Origin: SZUA-36 sp963774415 | Lineage (GTDB): Bacteria > Pseudomonadota > Gammaproteobacteria > Xanthomonadales > SZUA-36 | NCBI GenBank assembly: GCA_963774415.1 | Contig: CAVZEU010000007.1 | Coordinates: forward strand, 226,107-290,106 | Direction: 5' to 3' | Length of the DNA stretch: 64,000 nucleotides | Shown: piece by piece, positions 7,951 through 16,022 of the stretch | How the letters are laid out: the number at the start of each line of letters is the position of its first letter | Numbering within the stretch: the stretch's first letter is position 1 | Notes under the pieces: model-generated | Databases searched by the model: none | What the model was told of the DNA's origin: nothing | What the model saw: only the letters and a program-made list of their open reading frames with translations | Program-made: the position numbers and the translations under genes

Positions 7951-8268
7951 CTACTCCTTCTTGATGCTTGCCCAGTACGCGGCGATGTCCGCCAACTGCT
8001 TATCGGTGTAGTCCTGCGTATAGGTGTGCATGATGCCGTCGACGGATTTTTGCTTGCCGCTGTTGTAGGCTTTCAAGCGCTTCAGGATGTAGGCTTCGCT
8101 GAGTCCCGCCAGCGGCGGGGTCTCGAAACTGCCCTGGCCCTTGGCGCCGTGGCAACTCACGCAATCCGCGGACAGGTTTCCACCGTTCTCAATGTTGCCG
8201 CCCGCCTGAACCCCGAAGGGTGAAATCAACAGGACCGCGAGCGATCCAGCGATCATTCTCTTACGCAT
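7951..8268 (-). CDS. Small class I cytochrome c
   Basis: A 105-residue precursor with signal peptide to about 'FGVQA', heme motif CVSCH at residues 36-40, a Met candidate in 'SVDGIMHTYTQDY', and the C-terminal helix 'KQLADIAAYWASI'. This is a periplasmic single-heme shuttle of the same kind as the one at 2480-2800. AGAGG lies 9 bases before the ATG. The gene has its own upstream FNR-like box, so it is probably co-induced with, rather than co-transcribed with, the operon starting 287 bases downstream. A weak GC hairpin (7933-7951) overlaps its stop codon. Confidence 0.9.
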   Translation of the reverse strand: MRKRMIAGSLAVLLISPFGVQAGGNIENGGNLSADCVSCHGAKGQGSFETPPLAGLSEAYILKRLKAYNSGKQKSVDGIMHTYTQDYTDKQLADIAAYWASIKKE

Positions 8269-8587
8269 TTCCTCATACCTCTCTGGCCCGTTCGATTTCA
8301 CTATGCGCCGCTTCGGTGAGTGGCTCAAGGACTGATCACCTTTCTCTTGATATACATCATGTTGGGGCTCAGGCGCGATCCCTGGCGACGGCCCCGTCGA
8401 CCATCGCCGCCCCGTCAGCGACGAGCGCGCGGGGGCCGGCGCGCACGGCCGGCGCAATGCCGGCCGCAACAAACTCCATTGAACCGGCACCTGTTTGGTG
8501 TAGACTTTCAGCGTGGTGGGGGTAAACCGCGCGGGTGGCCGGACGTGAGCGCCGTACGCCAGCGCCGAGCGCACGGAAGCACGACCG
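8269..8587. other. Intergenic region between divergent genes
   Basis: This 319-base gap holds the FNR-like box and promoter for the minus-strand cytochrome gene in its left third. The right part should carry the promoter of the plus-strand lipoprotein gene, but I see no convincing -35/-10 pair there and no RNA gene. Confidence 0.5.
8300..8360 (-). promoter_or_regulatory. FNR-like box with class I promoter spacing
   Basis: Positions 8347-8360 read TTGAT-N4-ATCAT, nine of ten consensus positions of the FNR box. Downstream on the minus strand a promoter TTGAGC (8323-8328)-N17-CATAGT (8300-8305) places the box centre about 60 bases before the predicted start at about 8293, close to the class I position of -61.5. 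It would drive the small cytochrome c gene at 8268. Confidence 0.6.
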
Positions 8588-8959
8588 ATGAGACGGTATA
8601 TTTTAGCCAGCCTGGTGCCCCTGGTATTGCTCGCCGGCTGCGGCAAAACGAACCCCGTTCCCTACGTATGCGTCAAGTGGGCCAACAGGTATTACATCAC
8701 CCACCCGGTCGAAACCCTGAATCACACGGCTGGCGGCTGGTTGTTCAGGGGCGCGAAGGACATTGACGGTGCCTTGCGGGCCGGCTTCATCGTGCCGGCG
8801 CCCCTGAATTCCGACGAAGAAAGGCGAAAGGCCAACCTGCAGTTGGTCTGTCCCGCGAAGTCGGCCGAAATCTGGCGGATACTGCCGGCAGAGAACCACT
8901 ATTTCGTTGACGTCTGGACCCAGAATCTGAAGTTTCAGGATTCGATCAAGTGCCGCTGA
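8588..8959 (+). CDS. Small lipoprotein of unknown function
   Basis: A 123-residue protein with a clear lipobox (LLAGC, Cys at about 18) and a compact globular part with three further Cys residues (in 'YVCVKW', 'LVCPAK' and the final 'IKCR'), which could form a disulfide. I do not recognise the family. It stands alone between the cytochrome cluster and the ABC exporter genes, 171 bases before the latter, with no shared function evident. Confidence 0.6.
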   Translation: MRRYILASLVPLVLLAGCGKTNPVPYVCVKWANRYYITHPVETLNHTAGGWLFRGAKDIDGALRAGFIVPAPLNSDEERRKANLQLVCPAKSAEIWRILPAENHYFVDVWTQNLKFQDSIKCR

Positions 8960-9130
8960 GCCCCACCGCTCAGCAGCCCTGACCGCAACGATTCCAGGCG
9001 CTGTGTACCACCTGCCGCGGGGCCTGCCGCCGCGCCGCGAGTAAAGTAATCCGGCGTGTGCGGCTGTCACAACCTCTGTACCATAGCTGGCGGTGAATGC
9101 CGCGTCGCCAATCAAGTGTCCGAGAAATGC

Positions 9131-9832
9131 ATGGCAATACGATGTAAGGGGCTTACCAAGGCCTACGGTTCCGGTCCCGCCCGGGTGCCGGCCCTGCGGG
9201 GCGTGAATCTTGACGTGAGTTCGGGCGAGTTGTTGATGATCGTCGGGCCTTCCGGTTGCGGCAAAACGACCCTGGTATCCATCCTCGGCGCGATGCTGAC
9301 GCAGGACGGCGGTGACTGCCGGGTTTTCGGCCGCGATTTGCGCGCGATGAGCGAGGAGGAAAAGCTGCGCTTTCGCGCAGGCAGCATCGGTTTCGTGTTC
9401 CAGATGTTCAACCTGTTGCCGGCATTGAACGTTGTCGACAACGTATCGATTCCGTTGCTGCTCAACGGCATCGACCGCCGCCAGGCCCGGCACAGGGCCG
9501 AACAACTCCTCGACAGGGTCGGGCTGAGCCTGCGGGCCGAAACGCTGCCGGCGCAACTGAGCGGCGGACAGCAGCAACGCGTCGCCATCGCGCGCGCGCT
9601 CGTACACGGCCCCAGCCTCCTGATCTGCGACGAGCCTACCAGCAATCTCGACCACGAGACGGGCGAGTCGATGATGGCCCTGTTGCGGGAACTGGCAGCA
9701 GCGTCCGGGCGCACGCTGGTCGTCGTGACCCACGACACGCGCATCCTCGGCTTCGCCAACCGGATTGCCTACATGGAAGACGGTCGTATCACCCGCGTCG
9801 CCCAAGCGGCCAACACGGAGCGGACGCCATGA
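9131..9832 (+). CDS. ABC transporter ATP-binding protein (DevA/MacB/LolD type)
   Basis: A 233-residue ATPase with Walker A GPSGCGKTT (residues 39-47), Q-loop 'FVFQMFNLLP', signature LSGGQQQR, Walker B 'LLICDEPT' and the switch His in 'VVTHD'. This subfamily works with FtsX-type permeases in MacB-like exporters. It is the first of three overlapping or abutting genes: ATPase, membrane-fusion protein, permease. Start ATG 9131 gives the normal family N-terminus; an in-frame upstream start at 9056 adds a Cys-rich tail unlike the family. The substrate cannot be told from sequence. Confidence 0.9.
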   Translation: MAIRCKGLTKAYGSGPARVPALRGVNLDVSSGELLMIVGPSGCGKTTLVSILGAMLTQDGGDCRVFGRDLRAMSEEEKLRFRAGSIGFVFQMFNLLPALNVVDNVSIPLLLNGIDRRQARHRAEQLLDRVGLSLRAETLPAQLSGGQQQRVAIARALVHGPSLLICDEPTSNLDHETGESMMALLRELAAASGRTLVVVTHDTRILGFANRIAYMEDGRITRVAQAANTERTP

Positions 9833-10752
9833 AGAAACACGCCGTCCTGCCCTGGCTGGCCGTTCTCGGGGCTGGAATCGCGATCGCCGCAATCGTTGTG
9901 AACAACCGGCCTGAATCGAAAGGGGCGCCGCTCACGCGGCCGTCATTGTCGCCGTTCCCGGCGGCAATCGCCGCTGCGGGGTTGGTGGAAGGCGATAACG
10001 GCAATGTCAATATCGGCTCCCCGGTGGCCGGTATCGTCACCGAGGTTTTTGTGCGCGCCGGGGACCGCCTGAAGGCGGGAGAGCCCCTGTTCAAAGTCGA
10101 CGACCGTGACCTCCGGGCGCAATTGAAAACCGCCGAGGCCGCGCTGCGCCTGGCCGAGGTTTCTGCGCACAAACCCGAACACCACCTGGACTACGCCCGC
10201 AACCTCAAACGCAATGATTCGTCCGCCGTCACGCCGAACGAACTGAGCGATCTCAGGGACGACGTCGCCGCGGCCAAGGCGACCCGCGAATTGGACAGGG
10301 CCAGGCTCGAGCAAATCGAAACCGAGATCGAACGCCATACGATCCGGGCGCCGGCCGACGGAGAAGTTCTGAAGCTGAACGTCCGGGTGGGTGAGTTTGT
10401 CGAGGCAAGCCGCGCTCCCACGCCGCTGTTGCTGTTCGCACGCACTGACAGGCGCTATGTCCGTGCCGACATCGACGAGGCCGATATCTGGAAATTCAAG
10501 CCGGACGCCAAGGCAGTCGCCGTCGTTCGCGGCAGTTCACGACCTCCGCTGGCGCTGCATTTCGAATACGTGGAACCTTCTGTCCTGCCAAGGCAGGCGC
10601 TCACCGGCAAGGGCACCGAGCGGACCGACCGCCGGGTTTTGCAGGTGGTATACCGGCTCGACGCCGCGGAACCCGCCGTCTACGTCGGTCAGCAATTGGA
10701 CGTATATATCCGCGCCGCGCCGACAGCGATGCGCCGCGCGGCCGGGGACTGA
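9829..10752 (+). CDS. HlyD/DevB-type periplasmic membrane-fusion protein
   Basis: A 307-residue protein with an N-terminal membrane anchor (residues 5-24), a biotinyl-lipoyl-like half ('GSPVAGIVTEVFVRAGDRLKAGEPL'), an alpha-hairpin of about 90 residues rich in Ala, Glu, Arg and Leu, and the returning lipoyl half ('IRAPADGEVLKLNVRVGEFV'). It connects an inner-membrane exporter to the outer membrane. Its ATG overlaps the ATPase stop (ATGA). The rather short hairpin fits the DevB group. No TolC gene lies in the window. Confidence 0.88.
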   Translation: MKKHAVLPWLAVLGAGIAIAAIVVNNRPESKGAPLTRPSLSPFPAAIAAAGLVEGDNGNVNIGSPVAGIVTEVFVRAGDRLKAGEPLFKVDDRDLRAQLKTAEAALRLAEVSAHKPEHHLDYARNLKRNDSSAVTPNELSDLRDDVAAAKATRELDRARLEQIETEIERHTIRAPADGEVLKLNVRVGEFVEASRAPTPLLLFARTDRRYVRADIDEADIWKFKPDAKAVAVVRGSSRPPLALHFEYVEPSVLPRQALTGKGTERTDRRVLQVVYRLDAAEPAVYVGQQLDVYIRAAPTAMRRAAGD

Positions 10753-10753
10753 T

Positions 10754-11947
10754 GTGCTGAGAATTGCGATAAGGATGCTTATCGGCGACCGCGCCAAGTA
10801 CGCCGGCCTGTTGATGGGGGTCGCTTTCACCGCATTCCTGGTCACCTTCGCCGCGGCCTATTTTGCCGGTTTCATGACCCGCAGCTATGCCTTGATCCGG
10901 GAAAATCCCGCCGCCGATATCTGGGTGATGGACCCCGCCGTCGCCACCGTGGACCGAACCATCAACATGCCGGATAGCGCACTCGACCAGGTCCGCTCGG
11001 TTACGGGCGTGGGCGGTGCGGCACCGCTGGCGCTGGGCAGGCTCAACGCGCGCTTCGCCAACGGGCGCTTCCAGGAGTTCCAGGTGATCGGTGTCGACGA
11101 CGCGACACTGGAAGGCGCCCCACGGCTAGAAGACGGCTCCGAGCCGACGGGTCTGCACGGCCCCGATGCCGCGATCGTCGACGCGGGCGGCACAGAGGGC
11201 AAGCTCGAAACACCGTCGCTGGCCCGTGACCAGTGGCCATACGATGGTGTACACCTCGATGTGCCGACACGCGCTCTGCAGCCCGGCGACGAACTTCTGG
11301 CCGACGGCCGGCGCATCGAGGTCATCGGCCGCTCCAACTCACTGCCCCGCTTCCCGCCCAGGCCCCTGCTCTACACCACCTATTCGGACGCCGCGCAAAT
11401 CCTGCCGCACGAACGACACTTGCTGACCTTCGTCCTCGTCAGCGCCAGGCGCGGGACAAACCTGCGACAGCTTGCTCGCCGCATCCAACAGGAAACGGGT
11501 CTGCGGGCGCGGACCGCCGCTGACTTCATAAAAGATACCGTCATCTGGAACCTGTTGAACTCGGAGGACGTCGGCGACATGGGCGCCATGATCATACTGG
11601 CCATGACCGTGGGCTTCGGCGCCACCGGCATATTGCTTTACATGTTCACGTACGAAAATCTCAGGCACTACGCCGTGCTCAAATCGATGGGGGCGGGCAA
11701 CCGCACGCTGCGGCGGATGATTTTTGTCCAGACCTGCATGTGCGTGTCGGTTGGCGCCGGCCTCGGCCTCGGGCTGTGCGCCATCGCCAGCGAAGTCGTC
11801 AGCCACTGGGGTTTCCCTTTCCGGCTGATGTGGTTCGCGCCGCTACTGGGGGTCGCCGGCGTCATGATCGTCGGCCTGACCGCGGCGCTGATCAGTATCC
11901 GGCCGGTGCTCAGGCTCGACCCGGGAATCGTGTTCGCAGGCCGCTGA
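10754..11947 (+). CDS. FtsX/MacB-like ABC transporter permease (DevC type)
   Basis: A 397-residue permease: one membrane helix near the N-terminus (about residues 20-40), a periplasmic core of about 230 residues, then three membrane helices at the C-terminus ('MIILAMTVGFGATGILLYMF', 'CMCVSVGAGLGLGLCAIASE', 'APLLGVAGVMIVGLTAALISI'). This is the classic FtsX-family four-helix topology. The start is GTG 10754, one base after the upstream stop codon. The three genes form a complete exporter set apart from the outer-membrane channel. Confidence 0.87.
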   Translation: MLRIAIRMLIGDRAKYAGLLMGVAFTAFLVTFAAAYFAGFMTRSYALIRENPAADIWVMDPAVATVDRTINMPDSALDQVRSVTGVGGAAPLALGRLNARFANGRFQEFQVIGVDDATLEGAPRLEDGSEPTGLHGPDAAIVDAGGTEGKLETPSLARDQWPYDGVHLDVPTRALQPGDELLADGRRIEVIGRSNSLPRFPPRPLLYTTYSDAAQILPHERHLLTFVLVSARRGTNLRQLARRIQQETGLRARTAADFIKDTVIWNLLNSEDVGDMGAMIILAMTVGFGATGILLYMFTYENLRHYAVLKSMGAGNRTLRRMIFVQTCMCVSVGAGLGLGLCAIASEVVSHWGFPFRLMWFAPLLGVAGVMIVGLTAALISIRPVLRLDPGIVFAGR

Positions 11948-12045
11948 TTCGGGTGTTTTTCCCTTGCCCTGAACCGGTGACGGCGGGATAATAACGAGTG
12001 GCCGAAAACACCTTTTCCATGGCCTACCTGGTAGCACGAAAAACC

Positions 12046-12207
12046 ATGACCGACAAGCAACAAAAACCGGATTCCAAGCAGCGGCCGGCAACCCGTGCAA
12101 AGCCTTCGCCGGTCACGTCACTGCCCAAGGAAATTAATGGCCCCAAGGGCCCGGAACCCACCCGTTTTGGGGACTGGGAACGCAAGGGCCGTTGCAGTGA
12201 TTTTTAA
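12046..12207 (+). CDS. SDHAF4-like succinate dehydrogenase assembly factor (DUF1674)
   Basis: A short protein of 53 residues from ATG 12046 (in-frame starts at 11998 and 12019 would add up to 16). The N-terminal half is Lys/Pro-rich and disordered. The C-terminus carries the family signature 'GPKGPEPTRFGDWERKGRCSDF' in its last 23 residues. The mitochondrial homologue binds flavinylated SdhA and helps it join SdhB. The gene lies 106 bases before sdhC on the same strand, which supports the assignment. No clear ribosome site precedes any candidate start. Confidence 0.82.
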   Translation: MTDKQQKPDSKQRPATRAKPSPVTSLPKEINGPKGPEPTRFGDWERKGRCSDF

Positions 12208-12313
12208 GAGTTCCAGCCACGGCGGTGAATCATTTGCCGCGGTTGCGCAACCCGGAAAAGCTCGTGTTTTGTTTTGCCCAATGACCTTTACAAACTGATC
12301 AAGGGATACTTCC

Positions 12314-12712
12314 ATGTCAACCAATGAGCGACCACTGTCCCCTCATTTATCGGTATACAAGCTCGAATTACCCATGGTGCTATCGGGACTGCACCGGATT
12401 ACGGGTTTGGCCCTGGCCGGCGGCTCGATTTTGCTGGTGGTCTGGATCGTATGCGCCGCACACTCGGCCGAGGCCTATGCCGGCATGAGCCGCTTCCTCG
12501 GCAGTTTCATCGGCCAGTTCGTGCTGTTCGGCTGGGCCTTTTCGCTGATTTTTCACACCGTCAGCGGCGTCCGTCATCTGATCTGGGACACCGGCAAACT
12601 GCTCGAGGTGGAGCAGATCAAGCGCAGCAGCGTCATCGTGCTGGCGCTGAGCATCGCCCTGACCCTGGTCGCCTGGTTCCTCGGCGGCGGCTACCCGGGA
12701 GGTGGCGCATGA
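12314..12712 (+). CDS. sdhC: Succinate dehydrogenase cytochrome b556 subunit
   Basis: A 132-residue membrane subunit with 'RPLSPHLSVY' at the N-terminus, 'SGLHRITG' in the quinone-site region, and 'FHTVSGVRHLIWD', where the first His is the usual heme b ligand. It has three membrane helices. With SdhD it anchors the complex and reduces ubiquinone. Its stop overlaps the sdhD start (ATGA). It begins the sdhCDAB operon. Confidence 0.95.
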   Translation: MSTNERPLSPHLSVYKLELPMVLSGLHRITGLALAGGSILLVVWIVCAAHSAEAYAGMSRFLGSFIGQFVLFGWAFSLIFHTVSGVRHLIWDTGKLLEVEQIKRSSVIVLALSIALTLVAWFLGGGYPGGGA

Positions 12713-13089
12713 ATTACCGCAACCCCATATTGCGTGCACGCGGGCTCGGTTCATCCAAGCACGGTCTTCACCATTGGTGGATGCAGCGCTTGTCCGCGCT
12801 CGGCCTGCTGCCGCTCGTCATCTGGTTCGTGGTCTCGATCATAGCGATTTCCGGGCGCAGTCACGCCGAGGTCATCGAGTGGATGAAGTCGCCTCACAAC
12901 AGCGTGTTACTGAGCCTCTTTCTCATCGTCACGCTCTACCATTCCAACCTGGGTCTGCAGAAGGTTTTCGAAGACTACGTGCAGGCGCGCTGGCTGCAGC
13001 TGAGTTCCCGTATCGTTGCGGGTTTTGCCGCCGTGCTGCTGGGATTTGCAGGCGTTTTCTCACTTCTGAGTCTGGCGTTCGGAGGCTGA
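12709..13089 (+). CDS. sdhD: Succinate dehydrogenase membrane anchor subunit
   Basis: A 126-residue protein with three membrane helices; 'GLHHWWMQRLSALGLLPLVIW' is the family's N-terminal signature, and 'LYHSNLGLQKVFEDYV' carries the His and the conserved acidic stretch near the quinone site. It is translationally coupled to sdhC by a 4-base overlap and followed by sdhA after 2 bases. Confidence 0.95.
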   Translation: MNYRNPILRARGLGSSKHGLHHWWMQRLSALGLLPLVIWFVVSIIAISGRSHAEVIEWMKSPHNSVLLSLFLIVTLYHSNLGLQKVFEDYVQARWLQLSSRIVAGFAAVLLGFAGVFSLLSLAFGG

Positions 13090-13091
13090 CA

Positions 13092-14885
13092 ATGAGCCAA
13101 GCATACGAAATTATCGAACACAAATATGACGTGGTTGTCCTGGGCGCCGGCGGCGCCGGTCTCCGCGCCACTTTCGGCATGGCCGAACAAAACCTGAAAA
13201 CGGCGTGCATCACCAAGGTGTTTCCGACGCGCAGCCACACGGTGGCGGCGCAGGGCGGCATTGCCGCGTCGCTGGGCAACCTGGGCGAAGACAACTGGCG
13301 CTGGCACATGTACGACACCGTCAAGGGTTCCGACTGGCTGGGTGACCAGGACGCGATCGAATACATGTGCCGCGAAGCCGCGCAGGCGGTCTTTGAACTC
13401 GAGCACGCCGGGCTGCCCTTCTCGCGCACGGAGGACGGGCGCATTTACCAGCGGCCGTTTGGCGGTCACATGAGCAACTACGGCGAAACGCCCGTGCCCA
13501 GGGCCTGCGCGGCCGCCGACCGTACCGGCCACGCGATGCTGCACACGCTGTATCAGCAGGCGCTGAAGCACCAGGCGGAATTCTTCGTGGAATACTTCGC
13601 CACCGACCTGATCATGGACGACGAGGGCGTGTGCCGGGGCTTGCTCGCCTGGGATCTCAACAACGGTACGCTGCACCGTTTCCAGGCGCACATGGTGGTG
13701 CTGGCAACGGGCGGCTACGGACGCACCTATTTCTCCGCCACCTCGGCCCATATCTGCACCGGCGACGGGCATGGCCTCATCGCACGCGCCGGGTTGCCGC
13801 TGCAGGACATGGAATTCATGCAATTCCACCCGACCGGCGTCTATGGCGCGGGCATGCTCATCACCGAGGGTGTGCGCGGCGAGGGCGGTTATCTGACCAA
13901 TTCCGAGGGCGAGCGGTTCATGGAGCGTTATGCGCCCAATGCCAAGGACCTGGCCTCGCGCGATGTCGTCAGCCGCGCAATGACCATCGAAATCAACGAG
14001 GGCCGCGGCGTCGGCCCGAGGAAAGACCACATCCACCTGCACCTCGAGCACCTCGGTTCCGAGGTCATTTACGAGCGCCTGCCGGGAATTGCCGAGACCT
14101 CGAAGATATTCGCCGACGTAGACGTGACACGGGACCCGATTCCGGTCCTGCCGACCGCGCACTACAGCATGGGCGGCATACCGACCAATTACATGGGCGA
14201 GGTGCTGCGGCCCACCGCTGATGATCCCGATGCCGTCGCGCCCGGGCTGATGTCCATCGGCGAGGCCGCCTGCGTATCCGTCCACGGCGCCAACCGCCTC
14301 GGCTGCAATTCGCTGCTGGACCTGGTGGTCTTCGGCCGCGCCGCGGCACTGCGTTGCGGCGAACTGATCGAGCCGGATTCGCCGCACGAACCCTTGCCGA
14401 AAGACTCGCTCGAGCCGGCGCTCGATCACTTCGACCGCGTGCGCCACAACAAGGGCGAGATCACGACCGCGGAACTGCGGCTGCGAATGCAGCGGGACAT
14501 GCAAAAGCATGCGGCTGTATTCCGCACCAAGGACACGCTGCGCGAAGGCGAGGAGCTAATCAACGCCTGCCATGCCGACTTTGCCAAGGTGGCGCTCAGT
14601 GACCGCGGCATGGTCTGGAACTCGGACCTTGCAGAAGCCCTCGAGTTGGAAAATCTGCTGGTTTGCGCCAGTGCGCTGATCACCAGCGCGCTGCATCGCA
14701 CCGAAACGCGCGGTGCGCACGCCCGCGAGGACTTCGGCGAACGCAACGACGCGGATTGGATGAAGCATACGCTGTCCTGGTTGCGTGAGCCGGGCACTTC
14801 ACCCAAGCTGGGTTACCGGCCGGTGCACACCTATACCCTCACCGATGAAGTCGACTACATCGAACCCAAAAAACGCGTTTATTAA
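13092..14885 (+). CDS. sdhA: Succinate dehydrogenase flavoprotein subunit
   Basis: A 597-residue flavoprotein: dinucleotide-binding 'VVVLGAGGAGLRA' near residue 15, 'RSHTVAAQGG' with the covalently flavinylated His at residue 49, 'HPTGVYGAG' with substrate-binding residues, the catalytic Arg region 'GARLGC'-like 'GANRLGCNSLLDLVVFG', and 'RTETRGAHAREDF' near the end. It oxidises succinate to fumarate in the TCA cycle and as complex II. Start ATG 13092 has GGAGG six bases upstream. Both flanking assembly factors (12046-12207 and 15733-15978) act on this subunit. Confidence 0.97.
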   Translation: MSQAYEIIEHKYDVVVLGAGGAGLRATFGMAEQNLKTACITKVFPTRSHTVAAQGGIAASLGNLGEDNWRWHMYDTVKGSDWLGDQDAIEYMCREAAQAVFELEHAGLPFSRTEDGRIYQRPFGGHMSNYGETPVPRACAAADRTGHAMLHTLYQQALKHQAEFFVEYFATDLIMDDEGVCRGLLAWDLNNGTLHRFQAHMVVLATGGYGRTYFSATSAHICTGDGHGLIARAGLPLQDMEFMQFHPTGVYGAGMLITEGVRGEGGYLTNSEGERFMERYAPNAKDLASRDVVSRAMTIEINEGRGVGPRKDHIHLHLEHLGSEVIYERLPGIAETSKIFADVDVTRDPIPVLPTAHYSMGGIPTNYMGEVLRPTADDPDAVAPGLMSIGEAACVSVHGANRLGCNSLLDLVVFGRAAALRCGELIEPDSPHEPLPKDSLEPALDHFDRVRHNKGEITTAELRLRMQRDMQKHAAVFRTKDTLREGEELINACHADFAKVALSDRGMVWNSDLAEALELENLLVCASALITSALHRTETRGAHAREDFGERNDADWMKHTLSWLREPGTSPKLGYRPVHTYTLTDEVDYIEPKKRVY

Positions 14886-14906
14886 TCAAGAGGCAAGAGA
14901 TTCAAA

Positions 14907-15692
14907 ATGATGAAATTTTCGCTTCCGCTGAACTCCCGCGTCGTCAAAGGCAAGGACTGGGGACCGGCCGAGGGTGCCAGCAACGCACGCAAATTCAACA
15001 TCTACCGCTGGGATCCGGATACGGCCGAGCAACCCCGCGTCGACAGCTACACGCTGGACATGGACGACTGCGGCCCGATGCTGTTGCACGCCCTGATCAA
15101 GATCAAGGATGAAATCGACCAGACGCTGACGTTCAGACGGTCTTGCCGCGAAGGCATATGCGGGTCCTGCGCGATGAACATCAACGGCACCAATACCCTC
15201 GCCTGCACACTCAACATGAGTGACCTGCCGTCCGGAGACGTGGATATCTACCCGTTGCCCCATATGCCGGTGGTCAAGGACCTGGTGCCGGACCTGACGC
15301 ACTTTTACGCCCAGTACGCGACGATCAAGCCATGGATCGAGACGCAGTCCCCGCCGCCGCCGAACCAGGAGCGCCTGCAGTCACCGGAAGACCGGAAAAA
15401 ACTCGACGGCCTGTACGAGTGTATCCTCTGCGCCTGTTGCACGACGTCCTGCCCCGCCTACTGGTGGAACGGCGAACGCTACCTGGGCCCGGCCATACTG
15501 CTGCAGGCTTACCGCTGGCTGGCCGACAGCCGTGACGAGAACGCCGGCGAGCGCCTCGACGAGCTGGATGATGCCTTTCGCCTGTTCCGCTGCGACACCA
15601 TCTTGAACTGCACGCGCGTCTGTCCAAAGGGACTGAACCCGGCGCTGGCCATTAAAGAAATCAAGAAGATGCTGCTGGAGCGCGAAATATAG
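14907..15692 (+). CDS. sdhB: Succinate dehydrogenase iron-sulfur subunit
   Basis: A 261-residue protein with a plant-type [2Fe-2S] motif (CREGICGSC... then C), a [4Fe-4S] motif (CILCACCTTSCP) and the third cluster group (CDTILNCTRVCPKGLNP). It carries electrons from SdhA flavin to ubiquinone. It follows sdhA by 21 bases. Two Met codons at 14907 and 14910 are both possible starts. Length is slightly above the E. coli form because of an N-terminal segment. Confidence 0.96.
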   Translation: MMKFSLPLNSRVVKGKDWGPAEGASNARKFNIYRWDPDTAEQPRVDSYTLDMDDCGPMLLHALIKIKDEIDQTLTFRRSCREGICGSCAMNINGTNTLACTLNMSDLPSGDVDIYPLPHMPVVKDLVPDLTHFYAQYATIKPWIETQSPPPPNQERLQSPEDRKKLDGLYECILCACCTTSCPAYWWNGERYLGPAILLQAYRWLADSRDENAGERLDELDDAFRLFRCDTILNCTRVCPKGLNPALAIKEIKKMLLEREI

Positions 15693-15732
15693 CCTGCATC
15701 CCGCAACCGTCGGGCGCAGCGGGTCTGCGGCG

Positions 15733-15978
15733 ATGACGTCGCGGCAGGCCAGGATCGGCCGCCTGCGCTGGCGCGGGCGGCGCGGCATGAAGGAACTCGA
15801 CAGCCTGATCGCGCGCTATCTCGAACATCACCTGGACAAGGCGGATGAAGACACGGTGCAGGCGCTCGAACGTCTGCTCGACTGCCAGGACACGGACTTG
15901 CTGGACTGGCTGCTGGGCCGCTCCGAACCGCGCGACCCACAACTGCGGGACCTGGTTGCACAAATCAGGCTGACCTGA
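15733..15978 (+). CDS. sdhE: FAD assembly factor SdhE
   Basis: An 81-residue helical protein with the family core 'RLRWRGRRGMKELDSLI', containing the RGxxE motif (RGMKE) needed for SdhA flavinylation, and 'DTDLLDWLLGRSEP' further on. It helps attach FAD covalently to SdhA. Placed 40 bases after sdhB, it closes the operon. The first Met codon is used; the family often starts closer to the core, so a shorter form is possible. Confidence 0.9.
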   Translation: MTSRQARIGRLRWRGRRGMKELDSLIARYLEHHLDKADEDTVQALERLLDCQDTDLLDWLLGRSEPRDPQLRDLVAQIRLT

Positions 15979-16022
15979 GCCCGGGTGATCGTCGCTGCCG
16001 AGGCAGGCAACGGGAATTTCCT

